A stretch of 64,000 bases of DNA from Cytobacillus gottheilii (GTDB taxonomy: Bacteria > Bacillota > Bacilli > Bacillales > Cytobacillaceae): the NCBI RefSeq assembly GCF_001636345.1, contig NZ_KV440945.1, positions 3,119,354-3,183,353 of the forward strand, written 5' to 3'. Position numbers and translations under genes: made by a program. The notes under the pieces are model-generated. The model was not told the origin of the DNA. It saw nothing but the letters and a program-made list of their open reading frames with translations, and searched no databases. Shown piece after piece: positions 44,050-55,308 of this stretch (position 1 is its first letter; each line of letters begins with the position of its first letter).

Positions 44050-44483
44050 GGATCTTCTCCTTTTTTTACCTAGTACAACCTAGGCGAAGTATTCTTTCCA
44101 GCATGATAAGCTCCCAGCTTTCCGCTCATTTATTGTATATACCGTTTAAGCATTCGATCGTTATGAAGTAACGCATCAAATGAAGTATTCGTAAATAACA
44201 GTCAGTTCATGCATGATTTCAATGAAAAGAAACATTCTCTTCAAATCGTGTGAGGGTAACGATATTAAATGAAAACTGTTCAATTATAAAGGATACATTT
44301 TGAGAAGAAAGGTGGAGGTTTATCTTCTAGATCTCTGCACGCTGCTTTATCTGCCTCTTGTCTACTGATTAGCTGCAGCAAAAGATTTAAGGTACTGGAA
44401 GTTTGGATGATGCAAGCCTTTATCGCTTGGCTCTTTCATCATAACGTATTAATATAGTTTGTCAAATGACACAATAGACTAAA
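44050..44483. other. Gap upstream of yjbC
   Basis: About 430 bases between yjbC and the terminator of the DUF4015 gene. It must contain the yjbC promoter. I find no coding frame with a ribosome-binding site, no RNA fold and no repeat. Confidence 0.5.
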
Positions 44484-44531
44484 GAAAAAGCAGCCCGATT
44501 ATCTGTTGATAAACCTACAATCGGAACTGCT
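44484..44531 (-). terminator. Terminator of the DUF4015 gene
   Basis: Minus-strand AGCAGTTCCGATT and AATCGGGCTGCT arms with a loop of about 18 bases, then TTTTTCTTT. Confidence 0.78.
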
Positions 44532-44563
44532 CCCTTATGGGTCATACCTTATTGAAATACTTG

Positions 44564-45784
44564 CTAGTCTAAAGGTGTATAATCCACATTTTCAGTATAC
44601 GAATTTCCTGCATTCCATAATAGAAATTCATCTATGCCGTTTTCATTCAAAGCTCTAATTTGCGCTTCAACCTCTTCTTTTCCATATTCCAGATAATTTC
44701 CACTTCCTAAATAGGAAGCAGTAAAATCCTGAAGCCATGGCCTTGAGACTGGGGAAGATTCTAGTTCACCAAGCTTTTTATTCTCAAGCTTCGCATATTC
44801 ACTTACCAGTTTATATGGCTCTAGATCAGGTTTTGCAATCCCAAAATAAGATGTCCAATGGCTTGGATAAATCATAGAGGAAATGACATCAACATTTTCA
44901 GAAATCTTAGAGAAATTTTGCCCAATCCCCGGTGCCTCAGGCAATGTTGCTGAATAGCCAAAGATATCAACAGACACCTTCACACCATAAGGTTTTAACT
45001 TTTCTTTCGCATAAGCTACAAAATCAGTTACAGCACTAACCCTTTTTTGCACGTTTTCAGTGGACTCATCCGTATAATCGCCATGATTGTAGCTTAATTC
45101 ATTATCTCGAGTCTCAAACCCTTCTGGAAAACGCACATAATCAAATTGGATTTCCTGAAAGCCCATCTTTGCCGCTTCAATCGCCAAATCTACATTATAA
45201 TCCCAGACTTCCTTTAAGAATGGATTTACAAAAGACTCCCCGCGGCCGTTTTTCCATACTTGATTACCATCTTTAAAAGACCATTCAGGTTTTTTGTTAG
45301 CAAGCTCCGTATCCTTAAACACAACTACCCTTGCAATCGGATAAACTTGATTTTCTTCCAGAGTATCCATCATTGTTTTAGGATTCTTAATATATGGCTT
45401 TCCAATCGGAGAGTAAGGGGAATTTTCCTCTGGTATGTAAGTTAGATTACCCCAATCATCTTTAATATCAATGACCATTGCATTCAAATCACTTCCATTA
45501 ATGAGATTGATTAATGTGTTAAATCTTTCCCCACCTGCAGAATGCCCTGTAACATATACGCCTCTAACAGCATCTGGATAAGTGAACGTATAACCTGAAT
45601 CAAATTTAAACCTATTGATAACTTCTGGCAGCTCTTTTTTCAAGTCATAGAATTCTTTTTGCGGCATCATTCCGTTCATTTTGACAGAATCCTCTTCCAC
45701 TGCAAAAGAATGCTGTGGTGATAGATTTAAGACCAATAGAAATACGATTAAACTAATAACACTGAATACACTTTTATTGTTCAT
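44564..45784 (-). CDS. Secreted DUF4015 glycoside hydrolase-like protein
   Basis: A 406-residue exported protein. It has a signal peptide (VFSVISLIVFLLVLNLSPQHSFA, cleaved near residue 30) and one TIM-barrel domain of the DUF4015/GH13-related putative glycosidase family: VRGVYVTGHSAGGERFNTLI, MVIDIKDDWGN, EIQFDYVRFPEG and VSVDIFGYSAT. The Asp residues in FDYVRFP and VDIFG are likely active-site acids. It may act on wall or extracellular polysaccharide; the substrate is unknown. ATG 45784 has GGAGGGGAGG upstream. It is monocistronic. Confidence 0.85.
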   Translation of the reverse strand: MNNKSVFSVISLIVFLLVLNLSPQHSFAVEEDSVKMNGMMPQKEFYDLKKELPEVINRFKFDSGYTFTYPDAVRGVYVTGHSAGGERFNTLINLINGSDLNAMVIDIKDDWGNLTYIPEENSPYSPIGKPYIKNPKTMMDTLEENQVYPIARVVVFKDTELANKKPEWSFKDGNQVWKNGRGESFVNPFLKEVWDYNVDLAIEAAKMGFQEIQFDYVRFPEGFETRDNELSYNHGDYTDESTENVQKRVSAVTDFVAYAKEKLKPYGVKVSVDIFGYSATLPEAPGIGQNFSKISENVDVISSMIYPSHWTSYFGIAKPDLEPYKLVSEYAKLENKKLGELESSPVSRPWLQDFTASYLGSGNYLEYGKEEVEAQIRALNENGIDEFLLWNAGNSYTENVDYTPLD

Positions 45785-46081
45785 AGCTGTTGTCCTCCCC
45801 TCCTTCTCTCCGTACCCTTTCATACAGTTTATCAATCTTTCGACAAGAAATTAATACATTTATAGACAAAATTTTTTATTAAATGCATTTTTCTTTTAAT
45901 TGAGGGAAATGTTAAAACTAATACAATTAATTGAAAATTTATAATAGTAATTACATTAGTTTTAGTGTATGATAGTAAAAAGTAAGTTAGTGGATAAAAG
46001 GACTAAAGAATAACTGAATATTTTATTTATACTGTTAATTAAACAACTTTATAATTAACATATGCTTCAACGTCCTTTTAT
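45785..46081. other. Gap between the DUF4015 gene and oppF
   Basis: About 300 very AT-rich bases. They should hold the promoter of the DUF4015 gene; no gene, RNA or repeat is visible. Confidence 0.5.
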
Positions 46082-46114
46082 AAAAAAAACGATCCCTTAA
46101 AAAGAGATCGTTTC
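46082..46114 (-). terminator. Terminator of the opp operon
   Basis: Minus-strand AAACGATCTC and GGGATCGTTT arms with a T-rich loop, followed by TTTTTT. Confidence 0.85.
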
Positions 46115-46118
46115 GAGT

Positions 46119-47054
46119 TTAATGCTTATATTGTGCTTGATATTGCTTTAATTCCTTTTCAGAGCAATACACATAGTGGCCAGGGGCTACTTCGCGCATC
46201 TCAATCTTTTCATCTGAAGCATAGTTATGAACAGCTGGATCATATGATTTACGCTTACGTGTACGTTCAGATTCAGGATCTGGAAGTGGAATAGCAGACA
46301 GAAGCGACTGCGTATATGGATGAATAGGGTTATTGTATAAATCTTCGGCAGAAGCAAGTTCAACAAGCTTCCCGAAGTACATTACTCCAATTCGGTCACT
46401 TATATATTTAACCATTGAAAGATCATGGGCGATAAATAAGTACGTAAGTCCTTTTTCACGCTGCAGCTTTTTCATTAGGTTAACAACTTGAGCTTGAATC
46501 GAAACATCCAGTGCAGAAATCGGCTCATCAGCAATGATGAATTCAGGATCTACTGCAAGTGCACGAGCAATTCCGATACGCTGTCTTTGACCGCCGGAAA
46601 ACTCATGCGGATAACGGTTGGCGTGTTCTTTATTCAAACCAACTGTTTCTAATAGCTCATAAACCTTTTCCATACGCTCTTTCTTTGAACTTGCAAGACC
46701 GTGTATATCAATGCCTTCAGCAATAATATCAGCTACAGTCATACGAGGGTTTAAAGAAGCATAAGGATCCTGGAAAATCATTTGCATCTTACGGTTGAAC
46801 TTTTTCAGTTCTTTTGCAGATTTTTTTCCATGAACATTTTCGTTTTCAAACAGCACTTCACCGTCTGTTGCATCATATAGACGAATAATGGTACGGCCAG
46901 TTGTTGATTTACCGCAGCCAGATTCGCCAACAAGTCCTAAAGTTTCACCTTTGTAAATATCAAATGTGATTCCATCAACGGCTTTAACCATATTAGGTTT
47001 TCCCACATTAAAGTGCTGCTTTAAGTTTTTAATTTGTAAAAGCTTTTCAGCCAT
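46119..47054 (-). CDS. oppF: Oligopeptide ABC transporter ATP-binding protein OppF
   Basis: A 311-residue ATPase of the Opp/Dpp type: Walker [10 protein letters not shown], signature [16 protein letters not shown], Walker [14 protein letters not shown]-loop IAHDLS. The oligopeptide-specific C-terminal extension is present ([20 protein letters not shown]), but its typical Cys-rich end is reduced to YVYCSEKEL. It pairs with OppD to power peptide uptake. It is the last gene of oppABCDF, two bases after oppD. Confidence 0.94.
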   Translation of the reverse strand: MAEKLLQIKNLKQHFNVGKPNMVKAVDGITFDIYKGETLGLVGESGCGKSTTGRTIIRLYDATDGEVLFENENVHGKKSAKELKKFNRKMQMIFQDPYASLNPRMTVADIIAEGIDIHGLASSKKERMEKVYELLETVGLNKEHANRYPHEFSGGQRQRIGIARALAVDPEFIIADEPISALDVSIQAQVVNLMKKLQREKGLTYLFIAHDLSMVKYISDRIGVMYFGKLVELASAEDLYNNPIHPYTQSLLSAIPLPDPESERTRKRKSYDPAVHNYASDEKIEMREVAPGHYVYCSEKELKQYQAQYKH

Positions 47055-47056
47055 TG

Positions 47057-48124
47057 TTATTTACCCTCCTTAACAAGAACAGGCTTCTCAAAGTTAGAGG
47101 ATAATTTGCGTATACGCTTCATTACAGATTCAGGCGGATTTACCTGCGGTGCATCCGGATGAAGCAGCCATGTTTTTGCAAAATGAGTTTCAGAAATTTG
47201 GAACATTGGCGGTTCTTCTTCAAAATCAATTGCCAATGCATATTGATTACGAGCAGCAAATGCATCACCTTTTGGCGGATTTGTTAAATCCGGAGGTGTT
47301 CCTGGAATTGCAGCCAGCTCTGCATCATTGTCGTTCTCAAGACTTGGCATTGATGCAAGCAAGCCCCATGTATATGGATGACGTGGATCATAGAAAATTT
47401 CATCAACCGTTCCCATTTCTACAATTTGTCCAGCATACATGACAGCAACACGATCAGCAACATTTGCTACCACACCAAGGTCATGCGTAATAAAGATGAT
47501 TGAAGTATCCATCTTATTTTGCAATTCTTTCATTAAATCAAGAATTTGCGCTTGAATTGTTACATCCAATGCTGTTGTTGGCTCATCGGCAATTAAAAGC
47601 TTAGGACTAGCTGCCAAAGCAATCGCAATCATTGCACGCTGTCTCATACCGCCAGAAAATTCGTGAGGGTACTGAACAACACGTTTTTCCGGCATTGGAA
47701 TACCAACTAGACGCAGCAATTCAGTTGCACGTTTTTTCGCTTCTTGCTTGGACATGTTTTGATGCTTAATAAGAACTTCCATAATTTGAGTTCCAACACG
47801 CATTGTTGGGTTTAAAGAAGTCATTGGATCTTGGAAGATCATACTGATTTCTTTTCCGCGGATATTTTCCATTTCTTTTTCTGACTTTGGAACAATGTCA
47901 TCGCCATTAAAAAGGATTTGTCCGCCGGTAATTTGTCCAGGAGGCATTGGAATTAATTTCATAATCGTCTGGGAAGTTACACTTTTACCAGAACCAGATT
48001 CACCAACAATAGCAAGCGTCTCACCTTTATGAAGATCAAAGCTCACACCACGAACTGCTTGAACTTGTCCTCCATAAGTTTGGAATGAGACTTTTAAATC
48101 TTTGACTTCAAGTATTTTTTCCAT
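47057..48124 (-). CDS. oppD: Oligopeptide ABC transporter ATP-binding protein OppD
   Basis: A 355-residue ATPase: Walker [10 protein letters not shown], signature EFSGGMRQRAMIAIAL, Walker [14 protein letters not shown]-loop ITHDLG, followed by the Opp C-terminal region with RHPYTWGLLASMPSL and PGTPPDLTNPPKGDAFAARNQYA. It forms a heterodimer with OppF. The ATG at 48124 has AGGAGTGAG upstream; the 19-codon longer frame overlaps the end of oppC and is rejected. Confidence 0.94.
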   Translation of the reverse strand: MEKILEVKDLKVSFQTYGGQVQAVRGVSFDLHKGETLAIVGESGSGKSVTSQTIMKLIPMPPGQITGGQILFNGDDIVPKSEKEMENIRGKEISMIFQDPMTSLNPTMRVGTQIMEVLIKHQNMSKQEAKKRATELLRLVGIPMPEKRVVQYPHEFSGGMRQRAMIAIALAASPKLLIADEPTTALDVTIQAQILDLMKELQNKMDTSIIFITHDLGVVANVADRVAVMYAGQIVEMGTVDEIFYDPRHPYTWGLLASMPSLENDNDAELAAIPGTPPDLTNPPKGDAFAARNQYALAIDFEEEPPMFQISETHFAKTWLLHPDAPQVNPPESVMKRIRKLSSNFEKPVLVKEGK

Positions 48125-48134
48125 ATTCTCACTC

Positions 48135-49049
48135 CTATTTACGTAATCTTGGATCAAGAGCGTCGCGCAAGCCATCGCCAACTACATTAAATGCAAAGAT
48201 AGTTAAACAGATAAAGATCGCCGGGAAGAATAAACGCCAAGGATAGTAACGCAATGCAGGCAATCCATCATTAGCCATTGTTCCCCAGCTCGCAAGCGGC
48301 GGTGTTAAACCAAGTCCAAGGAAGCTTAAAAATGCTTCAGTAAAGATAGCAGATGGTACAGTTAACGTCATGGTAACCAAGATTGGTCCCATAGCATTTG
48401 GAATTAAGTGTTTACCCATAATTCTTGTTGTATTTGCCCCTAGTGTCTTAGCAGCAAGCACGTATTCTTGATTTTTCAGCGAGAGAACTTGTCCACGTAC
48501 AATACGTGACATGTTAATCCAGCCGGTAATCGTCATGGCCAGAATCATTGTTCCTAAACCTTGACCTAACACAACCATTAATAGAATAACTAATAGCAAA
48601 TATGGGATTCCATAGAGAATGTCGGCAAAGCGCATCATAAATTCATCTGTACGACCGCCTTTATAGCCGGCAATTCCACCCCAGATAACACCAATACATA
48701 GGTCAATTAGAGCTGCTGCAACACCGATAAAGATCGAGATGCGGGCACCTTCCCATGTACGAGTAAAAACGTCACGGCCTAAATCATCTGTTCCAAACCA
48801 ATGCTCTGAAGATGGTGCCTGGTTTTTGTTAGCCAGATCATTTTGCTTATAATCATATTCTGTCATCATTGGACCAAAGATCGCCATAAAGATGAGAATT
48901 GCTAATAAAACTAAACCGAATAATGCCAGTTTATTTTTACGGAAACGAACGAAAACATCTTTCCAAAAGGAGAGGCTCGGTTTCGATATCTTTTCAGCAT
49001 CTTCCAGCTGGGTTCCAACTACTTTGAACTTATCTTTTGATATTTCCAT
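48135..49049 (-). CDS. oppC: Oligopeptide ABC transporter permease OppC
   Basis: A 304-residue permease with a cytoplasmic N-terminus, six membrane helices and the EAA loop EYVLAAKTLGANTTRIMGKHLIPNAMGPI, the contact site for the ATPase. GTDDLGRDVFTR in the first external loop is typical of OppC/DppC. It dimerises with OppB. Three bases separate its start from the oppB stop, and its ATG has GGGAGAG upstream. Confidence 0.95.
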   Translation of the reverse strand: MEISKDKFKVVGTQLEDAEKISKPSLSFWKDVFVRFRKNKLALFGLVLLAILIFMAIFGPMMTEYDYKQNDLANKNQAPSSEHWFGTDDLGRDVFTRTWEGARISIFIGVAAALIDLCIGVIWGGIAGYKGGRTDEFMMRFADILYGIPYLLLVILLMVVLGQGLGTMILAMTITGWINMSRIVRGQVLSLKNQEYVLAAKTLGANTTRIMGKHLIPNAMGPILVTMTLTVPSAIFTEAFLSFLGLGLTPPLASWGTMANDGLPALRYYPWRLFFPAIFICLTIFAFNVVGDGLRDALDPRLRK

Positions 49050-49052
49050 GGT

Positions 49053-49988
49053 TTACTCTCCCTTCTTCCCGCCGGCAAGCTTAATGCGTGGGTCGATGAT
49101 TCCGTATGCAATGTCTACAAGGAGAATAGATACAAGTAATAGAATACTATAGAATACCGTTACACCCATAATAACTGTGTAATCCCGGTTAGAGATACTT
49201 GTTACAAAGTGTGCACCTAGTCCTGGTAAACCAAAGATTCTTTCAATAACAAAGCTACCTGTTAAAATACTGGCCGTAAGCGGACCCATGTATGTAACAA
49301 CAGGAAGCATAGCATTACGAATCGCATGCTTGACCGTAATTGCACCACTACTTAAACCTTTGGATTTAGCTGTTTTAATATAATCATTTGCAAGTACCTC
49401 CAGCATACTCGAACGAGTTAAGCGAGCGATAAATGCCATTGGAGTAGAAGCAAGTGCAAGTGCTGGAAGAACTGTGTACATAAACCCTTCCCATCTGGCA
49501 ACAGGGAATATGCCCCATTTGATTGCAAGGAAATATTGCAGGAATGATGCCATTATAAATGATGGAACAGATATACCTAGAACTGCGACAATCATTGCTG
49601 TGTAATCCTGCCACTTATTGTGTTTCAAGGCAGCAATAATTCCTAATAAAACACCAATTGCAACTGCTAAAAAGATCGCTTCCAATCCTAATAGAAATGA
49701 TACCGGGAAACCTTCACTGATCAAGTCATTAACTGTTTGACTCTTATACTTGAATGACGGACCAAAATCCCATTTTAAGATTCTTAGTAAATACTCTCCG
49801 TATTGAACGTACCATGGCTGATCTAATCCATAGTGTGCATTTAAGTTTGCTTCAATTTCGGGAGGTAACTGCTTCTCAGATGTGAACGGGTTTCCAGGTG
49901 CCATGCGCATAAAAAAGAACGTTGCTGTAACAATTAGCCATAATGAAATAAGCATGTACAACAAACGCTTCCCTATATATTTAGCCAT
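49053..49988 (-). CDS. oppB: Oligopeptide ABC transporter permease OppB
   Basis: A 311-residue permease of the BPD type: [20 protein letters not shown] at the start, PGNPFTSEK in the first loop, six helices and the EAA loop [29 protein letters not shown]. It forms the membrane channel with OppC. ATG 49988 has GGAGGTG upstream, and the 23-codon longer frame has no such signal. A stem-loop separates it from oppA. Confidence 0.95.
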   Translation of the reverse strand: MAKYIGKRLLYMLISLWLIVTATFFFMRMAPGNPFTSEKQLPPEIEANLNAHYGLDQPWYVQYGEYLLRILKWDFGPSFKYKSQTVNDLISEGFPVSFLLGLEAIFLAVAIGVLLGIIAALKHNKWQDYTAMIVAVLGISVPSFIMASFLQYFLAIKWGIFPVARWEGFMYTVLPALALASTPMAFIARLTRSSMLEVLANDYIKTAKSKGLSSGAITVKHAIRNAMLPVVTYMGPLTASILTGSFVIERIFGLPGLGAHFVTSISNRDYTVIMGVTVFYSILLLVSILLVDIAYGIIDPRIKLAGGKKGE

Positions 49989-50094
49989 TGACAACACCTC
50001 CATATTAATACTTTTTATAAGAAAGACCACAACTACAAAACAAAGTAAATTTGTCATTTATTGGTCGAATTCGCAGCTTCAAGTTACAGAAACG

Positions 50095-50127
50095 AAGGTA
50101 TATGGGAAACTTGATCCCATATACCTT
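50095..50127. other. Stem-loop between oppA and oppB
   Basis: Perfect 12-bp stem AAGGTATATGGG / CCCATATACCTT with a loop of nine bases, 19 bases after the oppA stop. There is no strong T-run on the minus strand, so it is more likely an mRNA stabiliser or partial terminator that raises oppA over oppBCDF. Confidence 0.7.
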
Positions 50128-50145
50128 TCGTCAAATTACTATCGA

Positions 50146-51786
50146 TTATTCAAAATATGCCCATTTGAATTGAGCATCTCCAAGACCAGAAATTGCAACA
50201 TCTTTTAAGTTTTCGTTTTGAACCCAGTTATTTGTGTAGAAATAGATAGGTGCTACAGGCATTGCATCCATAAAGATCGCTTCAGCATCTTTTAATAGCT
50301 GCTGACGAGCATCTGCATCTGTTTCTGTCGCAGATTGAGCAAGTAATTCTTGGAACTCAGGATCTTCCCAGCCAGTATCGTTGTTACCGCCATCAGCATC
50401 ACGATAAGCTTCAAGGAAGTTGATTCCGTCGTTAAAGTCACCTAACCAGCCCATACGAGCAACTTGGTAATCTAAAGCATGTACGCTGTCTAAGTATACA
50501 GCCCACTCTTGGTTGTTAAGTGTTACTTCAACACCAAGATTTTGAGTCCACATATCTTGGATTGCTTGTGCAATCTTTTGGTGGCCTTCAGATGTGTTGT
50601 AAGAAAGAGTAATTGCAGGAAGTTCAGAAGCATCACTATAACCAAGCTCTTCTAAACCTTTTTCTAAATATTCTTTCGCAGCTTCCATATCGTTATCAGG
50701 GAAGTAGCCTTCTTCGTTCTCTGGGAACATTGTCGGTGGTACAAGCGCCATTGCTGGTAGCTGTTCACCTTGTGTAACATTGTCAATTAATTCTTGACGG
50801 TTCATTGCGTGTGCAAATGCTTTACGGATATTTGCATTGTTGAATGGTTCAACAGTTGTATTAAATTTGTACAGGTAAGTTCCTGCAATTGGTTCAGTAA
50901 TTAGACGGCCTTCATCTTTTAATGCAGGAAGAGCATCTAGTGGAAGTGCACCAGTTGGAGCTCCTGCCCAATCAAGTTCACCGTTATCAAACATAGATAG
51001 TTCTGTATTTGGATCGTTAACCATGATCATTTCAATTGTGTCTAATTTTACAGCATCTTTATCCCAGTAAGTATCGCTCTTTTCAAGAACAATTTTATCA
51101 CTGTGAGCCCATTCAGTCATATGGAAAGGACCGTTAGTTGTATAATCATCACCAGCATCGTTAGCCCACTCAGCATTTGCTTCAGCTACTTTGCTGTTAA
51201 ATGGTAAGTAAGTGTAGAATGCAGTCAACTCTAAGAAGAATGGAGTTGGATTTGCAAGAGTTACTTCTAAAGTTTTCTCATCAATTGCCTTAACGCCTAC
51301 ATCATCAAGTGAACCTTCGCCAGTATTAGCTGCTTCAGCACCAGCGATGTAGTTTAATTGGTATGCATACTCAGATTGGTTAGCTGGGTCAATAGCCCAT
51401 TTCCATGCTGCTTCAAAATCGTTAGCAGTTACAGGGTCACCATTTGACCATTGAGCTTCACGAATTTTGAAAGTGTAAACTGTTTGGTCATCTGAAACTT
51501 CCCAGCTCTCTGCCATTGCTTCTTCAGGTGTACCTTCTTTGCCAATACGAGTTAATCCTTCCATTGTTTGGCGAAGTACAGTACCAGAAGTTGAATCCTT
51601 AGCTAAACCTGGGTGTAAAGAAGGTGGTTCAGTATTGATATTAACACTTAAATTTTGTTCTACATCAGATCCGCCGTCGCCGCTATCGCCGCCATCAGCG
51701 TTGTCATCGCCGCCGCTACATGCTGCAAGGAACATGCTTAGTACAAGCAAGATGCTGAAGAGAAATGAAAATCTCTTTTTGTTCAC
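50146..51786 (-). CDS. oppA: Oligopeptide-binding lipoprotein OppA
   Basis: A 546-residue family-5 solute-binding protein. Lipobox LAAC at about residue 23, then a Gly/Asp linker and the mature domain with SVNINTEPPSLHPGLAKDS and the SBP_bac_5 signature KIREAQWSNGDPVTANDFEAAW. It captures peptides outside the membrane and hands them to OppBC. The closeness of NDPNTELSMFDNGELDW and GDFNDGINFLEAY to other OppA proteins supports oligopeptides rather than dipeptides. Start after GGGGG-rich TAGGGGGTTTT. Confidence 0.95.
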   Translation of the reverse strand: MNKKRFSFLFSILLVLSMFLAACSGGDDNADGGDSGDGGSDVEQNLSVNINTEPPSLHPGLAKDSTSGTVLRQTMEGLTRIGKEGTPEEAMAESWEVSDDQTVYTFKIREAQWSNGDPVTANDFEAAWKWAIDPANQSEYAYQLNYIAGAEAANTGEGSLDDVGVKAIDEKTLEVTLANPTPFFLELTAFYTYLPFNSKVAEANAEWANDAGDDYTTNGPFHMTEWAHSDKIVLEKSDTYWDKDAVKLDTIEMIMVNDPNTELSMFDNGELDWAGAPTGALPLDALPALKDEGRLITEPIAGTYLYKFNTTVEPFNNANIRKAFAHAMNRQELIDNVTQGEQLPAMALVPPTMFPENEEGYFPDNDMEAAKEYLEKGLEELGYSDASELPAITLSYNTSEGHQKIAQAIQDMWTQNLGVEVTLNNQEWAVYLDSVHALDYQVARMGWLGDFNDGINFLEAYRDADGGNNDTGWEDPEFQELLAQSATETDADARQQLLKDAEAIFMDAMPVAPIYFYTNNWVQNENLKDVAISGLGDAQFKWAYFE

Positions 51787-52339
51787 GGTAAAACCCCCTA
51801 TTATTTTTCCCCAAACTGTACTTGTACAAAAATCTCCTAAAATACAATTGTCCTCCTGACATATATTGCTGAAATAGTCTGTCTTTTTACATTAAAGAAA
51901 AAAGTGCAAACCACTTCTCTCGTCGTAAAATAAGTTAACCTATGCTCAAAGATTGATTATCCTCTATATTCTGATAATTATATCGAAATATAAAAGTTAA
52001 TACTAGTTTTGGAGTTATAAGTATGAAAAACTTACATCAGAGTTTGAGTTTTGCAAAAAATATGCTGATAGACAATCAAATTTTATTGAGAATGTAACAT
52101 TTTTGTAAAGAAATTGTTTGGTGATTTTTATTATAAGTATTTTATTTCTTGATTGCAAGTAAGTTTTTAGTAGGAAAGTTCTACCATAGGTCTTAATTTG
52201 CTGAAAAATATTAATATACTAACACTTTGAAGATTAAATTTTTTTTACGAAAAGGGTCATTTTTCGACAAATCTCTCCTTCTCCTCTATTCAATAAATTG
52301 AAATGAATTTTAAAATGGGCAAAATATCAGTCAATGCAT
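51787..52339. other. Gap upstream of oppA and trpS
   Basis: About 550 AT-rich bases between divergent oppA and trpS. On the oppA side there is a palindrome TGTAC-TT-GTACA at 51817-51828 and a minus-strand TATAAT at 51982-51977 with no clear -35 box. No coding frame or further RNA is visible. Confidence 0.5.
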
Positions 52340-52368
52340 TTGAATTCAAATTAAGTTTCTTATATAAT
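52340..52368 (+). promoter_or_regulatory. Promoter of the trpS T-box transcript
   Basis: TTGAAT (52340-52345), 17 bases, TATAAT (52363-52368), just upstream of the T-box leader. Confidence 0.8.
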
Positions 52369-52379
52369 AATCTTACTAA

Positions 52380-52640
52380 CTAATAAAAGAATGGCTATGA
52401 TGAAGAGTAGTACATTTACTGTCTGGTTTTAAGAGATCCTGTGGCTGGTGGGAACAGGAATCCGGGTAAATAGAATGGACTTTGGAGCTTAAGTATAAAG
52501 AATTAATTTCTTTATTTTACGTATTGTCTGCGTTATTAGGCAGCCTGCAGTTTTGCGGGTACAGAGTGACTCATTTTGAGTAATTAGGGTGGCAACGCGG
52601 ACCATTCGTCCCTAAATATTAGGGACGAATGGTCTTTTTG
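52380..52640 (+). promoter_or_regulatory. T-box riboswitch, tryptophan specific
   Basis: A classic T-box leader. Stem I contains the specifier loop GAATGGAC with UGG (52476-52478), the tryptophan codon. The conserved T-box AGGGTGGCAACGCGG is at 52586-52600 and is followed by the terminator ACCATTCGTCCCT/AGGGACGAATGGT with TTTTT (52601-52639). Uncharged tRNA-Trp pairs with specifier and T-box bulge to form the antiterminator and allow trpS transcription. Confidence 0.95.
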
Positions 52641-52668
52641 CTGCCTTTTTTTCTCTTCTCATCCATAA

Positions 52669-53676
<1,008 letters not shown>

Positions 53677-53732
53677 ATAATTCTTCTTATATCGAACATT
53701 CCTATTCTTATTTTAAGTTTATAAACAAGAAA

Positions 53733-53758
53733 AAACCTTCGACATTTATCGAAGGTTT
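53733..53758. repeat. Left copy of 26-bp palindromic target duplication (trpS terminator)
   Basis: AAACCTTCGA-6 nt-TCGAAGGTTT, a perfect 10-bp stem with a CATTTA loop, identical to 55320-55345. With the preceding A-run it is the original bidirectional trpS/yjbA terminator. Confidence 0.9.
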
Positions 53759-53760
53759 CA

Positions 53761-53808
53761 GACTGTAGACAAACTCGATGAAAATCGAGTTTGCCTACAG
53801 TCTTTTTT
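53761..53808 (+). terminator. Hairpin terminator inside the left IS end
   Basis: GACTGTAG-A-CAAACTCGAT, GAAA loop, ATCGAGTTTG-C-CTACAGTC: an 18-bp stem with one mismatch, then TTTTTTGTTTT. It would stop read-through into the transposase gene. Confidence 0.88.
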
Positions 53809-53849
53809 GTTTTAGAATAAAAGGAGAATAAGGTTAGAGGTGATGAAAG

Positions 53850-55208
53850 ATGCTTTCCAAACATAATTCGATTCAACGTGATCAGCTTGAAATGGTTACG
53901 TTAGATCAACTGGTACCTGAAAACCATTTAGTACGAAAAATGGAGGCTGCAATTGACTTCTCCTTCATTTATGATTTAGTGAAAGATACATATTCAGAAG
54001 TAGGTCGTCCAAGTATTGACCCGGTAATTTTAATAAAGCTTACTTTTATTCAATATACCTTCGGTATTCGGTCCATGCGCCAAACCATTGAGGAACTAAA
54101 AACAAACATGGCTTATCGCTGGTTTTTAGGATATGGATTTTATGATAAAGTTCCTCACTTCTCTACCTTCGGTAAAAACTATGAGCGTCGTTTTAAAGAT
54201 ACTGATCTATTTGAACAGATCTTCTATCGAATCTTAAAAACGGCCACGGAAAAGAAATTAATTAGCGCTGAACATGTTTTTATTGACTCGACACACGTAA
54301 AAGCAAGCGCGAATAAACATAAATTTGCGAAGAAAGTTGTGCGTAAGGAAACACGCGCATATCAAGAACAGCTTCAGACAGAAATCAACGATGACCGTGA
54401 AGATCATGGGAAGAAGCCATTTCCACCTGATAAATTTGAAAAAGAGGAAACAAAAGAGATCAAAGAAAGTACCACAGACCCAGAAAGTGGCTACTACGTC
54501 AAAGACGAACGCACTAAACAGTTTGCTTATTCGTTTCATGCCGCCTCTGATCGCAACGGATTTATCTTAGGAAATATAGTTACACCAGGAAACATTCATG
54601 ATAGTGGAATCCTTGAGCCTTTAGTTGAACGAGTGATTGATAGAGTTGGAAAACCTGAAGCCGTTGCCGCAGACGCAGCTTATAAAACACCTGCCATCAC
54701 GAAGTACTTAATTGAACATGAAATAACACCTGCACTCCCTTATACAAGACCACGTACAAAGGATGGATTCTTCCGAAAGCACGAATATGTTTATGATGAA
54801 CATTTTGATTGTTATATTTGCCCAGCGGGCAAAATTTTGAACTATTCAACTACCACCAAGGAAGGTTACCGTGAATACAAATCATCGAAACAGACTTGTG
54901 GCACTTGTTCATTATTGCACCAATGTACACAGAGTAAGAATCACCAAAAAGTGGTGACCCGGCATATTTGGCAGGAATATGTGGAGGAAGTGGAACATCT
55001 TCGCCATCACAAAGATGTAAAACCAATATACGCAAAGCGAAAGGAAACGATTGAACGTGTTTTCGCTGATGCAAAAGAAAAGCATGGAATGCGTTGGACA
55101 ACGTTAAGGGGACTTAAAAAATTGTCGATGCAAGCGATGCTTACTTTCGCGTCCATGAATTTAAAGAAAATAGCCAACTGGACGTGGCAGGACCCAAAAA
55201 CAGTATAA
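53850..55208 (+). CDS. IS1182-family transposase
   Basis: A 452-residue DDE transposase, intact. The N-terminal DUF772-like domain (about residues 15-110) has RPSIDPVILIKLTFIQYTFG. The catalytic triad is D146 in FIDSTHVKA, D275 in AADAAYKT and E402 in KETIERVFADAKEK, with the E-x6-K pattern. A zinc-ribbon-like CPAGKIL...CGTCSLLHQC lies at about residues 328-355. It cuts and joins the element ends. Start ATG has GAGGTGA upstream. No frameshift or stop is seen, so the element may be active. Confidence 0.95.
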   Translation: MLSKHNSIQRDQLEMVTLDQLVPENHLVRKMEAAIDFSFIYDLVKDTYSEVGRPSIDPVILIKLTFIQYTFGIRSMRQTIEELKTNMAYRWFLGYGFYDKVPHFSTFGKNYERRFKDTDLFEQIFYRILKTATEKKLISAEHVFIDSTHVKASANKHKFAKKVVRKETRAYQEQLQTEINDDREDHGKKPFPPDKFEKEETKEIKESTTDPESGYYVKDERTKQFAYSFHAASDRNGFILGNIVTPGNIHDSGILEPLVERVIDRVGKPEAVAADAAYKTPAITKYLIEHEITPALPYTRPRTKDGFFRKHEYVYDEHFDCYICPAGKILNYSTTTKEGYREYKSSKQTCGTCSLLHQCTQSKNHQKVVTRHIWQEYVEEVEHLRHHKDVKPIYAKRKETIERVFADAKEKHGMRWTTLRGLKKLSMQAMLTFASMNLKKIANWTWQDPKTV

Positions 55209-55269
55209 ATCTGAGGATAGGATAGCTGCATTCTGTCCTCTAAAGGAATAAAAATAGAAAAAAACTTTC

Positions 55270-55308
55270 AAAAGGGGTTCGGAATGAGACCATTCCGAAC
55301 CCCTTTTG
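55270..55308. terminator. Hairpin inside the right IS end
   Basis: AAAAGGGGTTCGGAATG, AGAC loop, CATTCCGAACCCCTTTT: a perfect 17-bp stem. It ends the transposase transcript and also faces incoming minus-strand transcription. Confidence 0.85.
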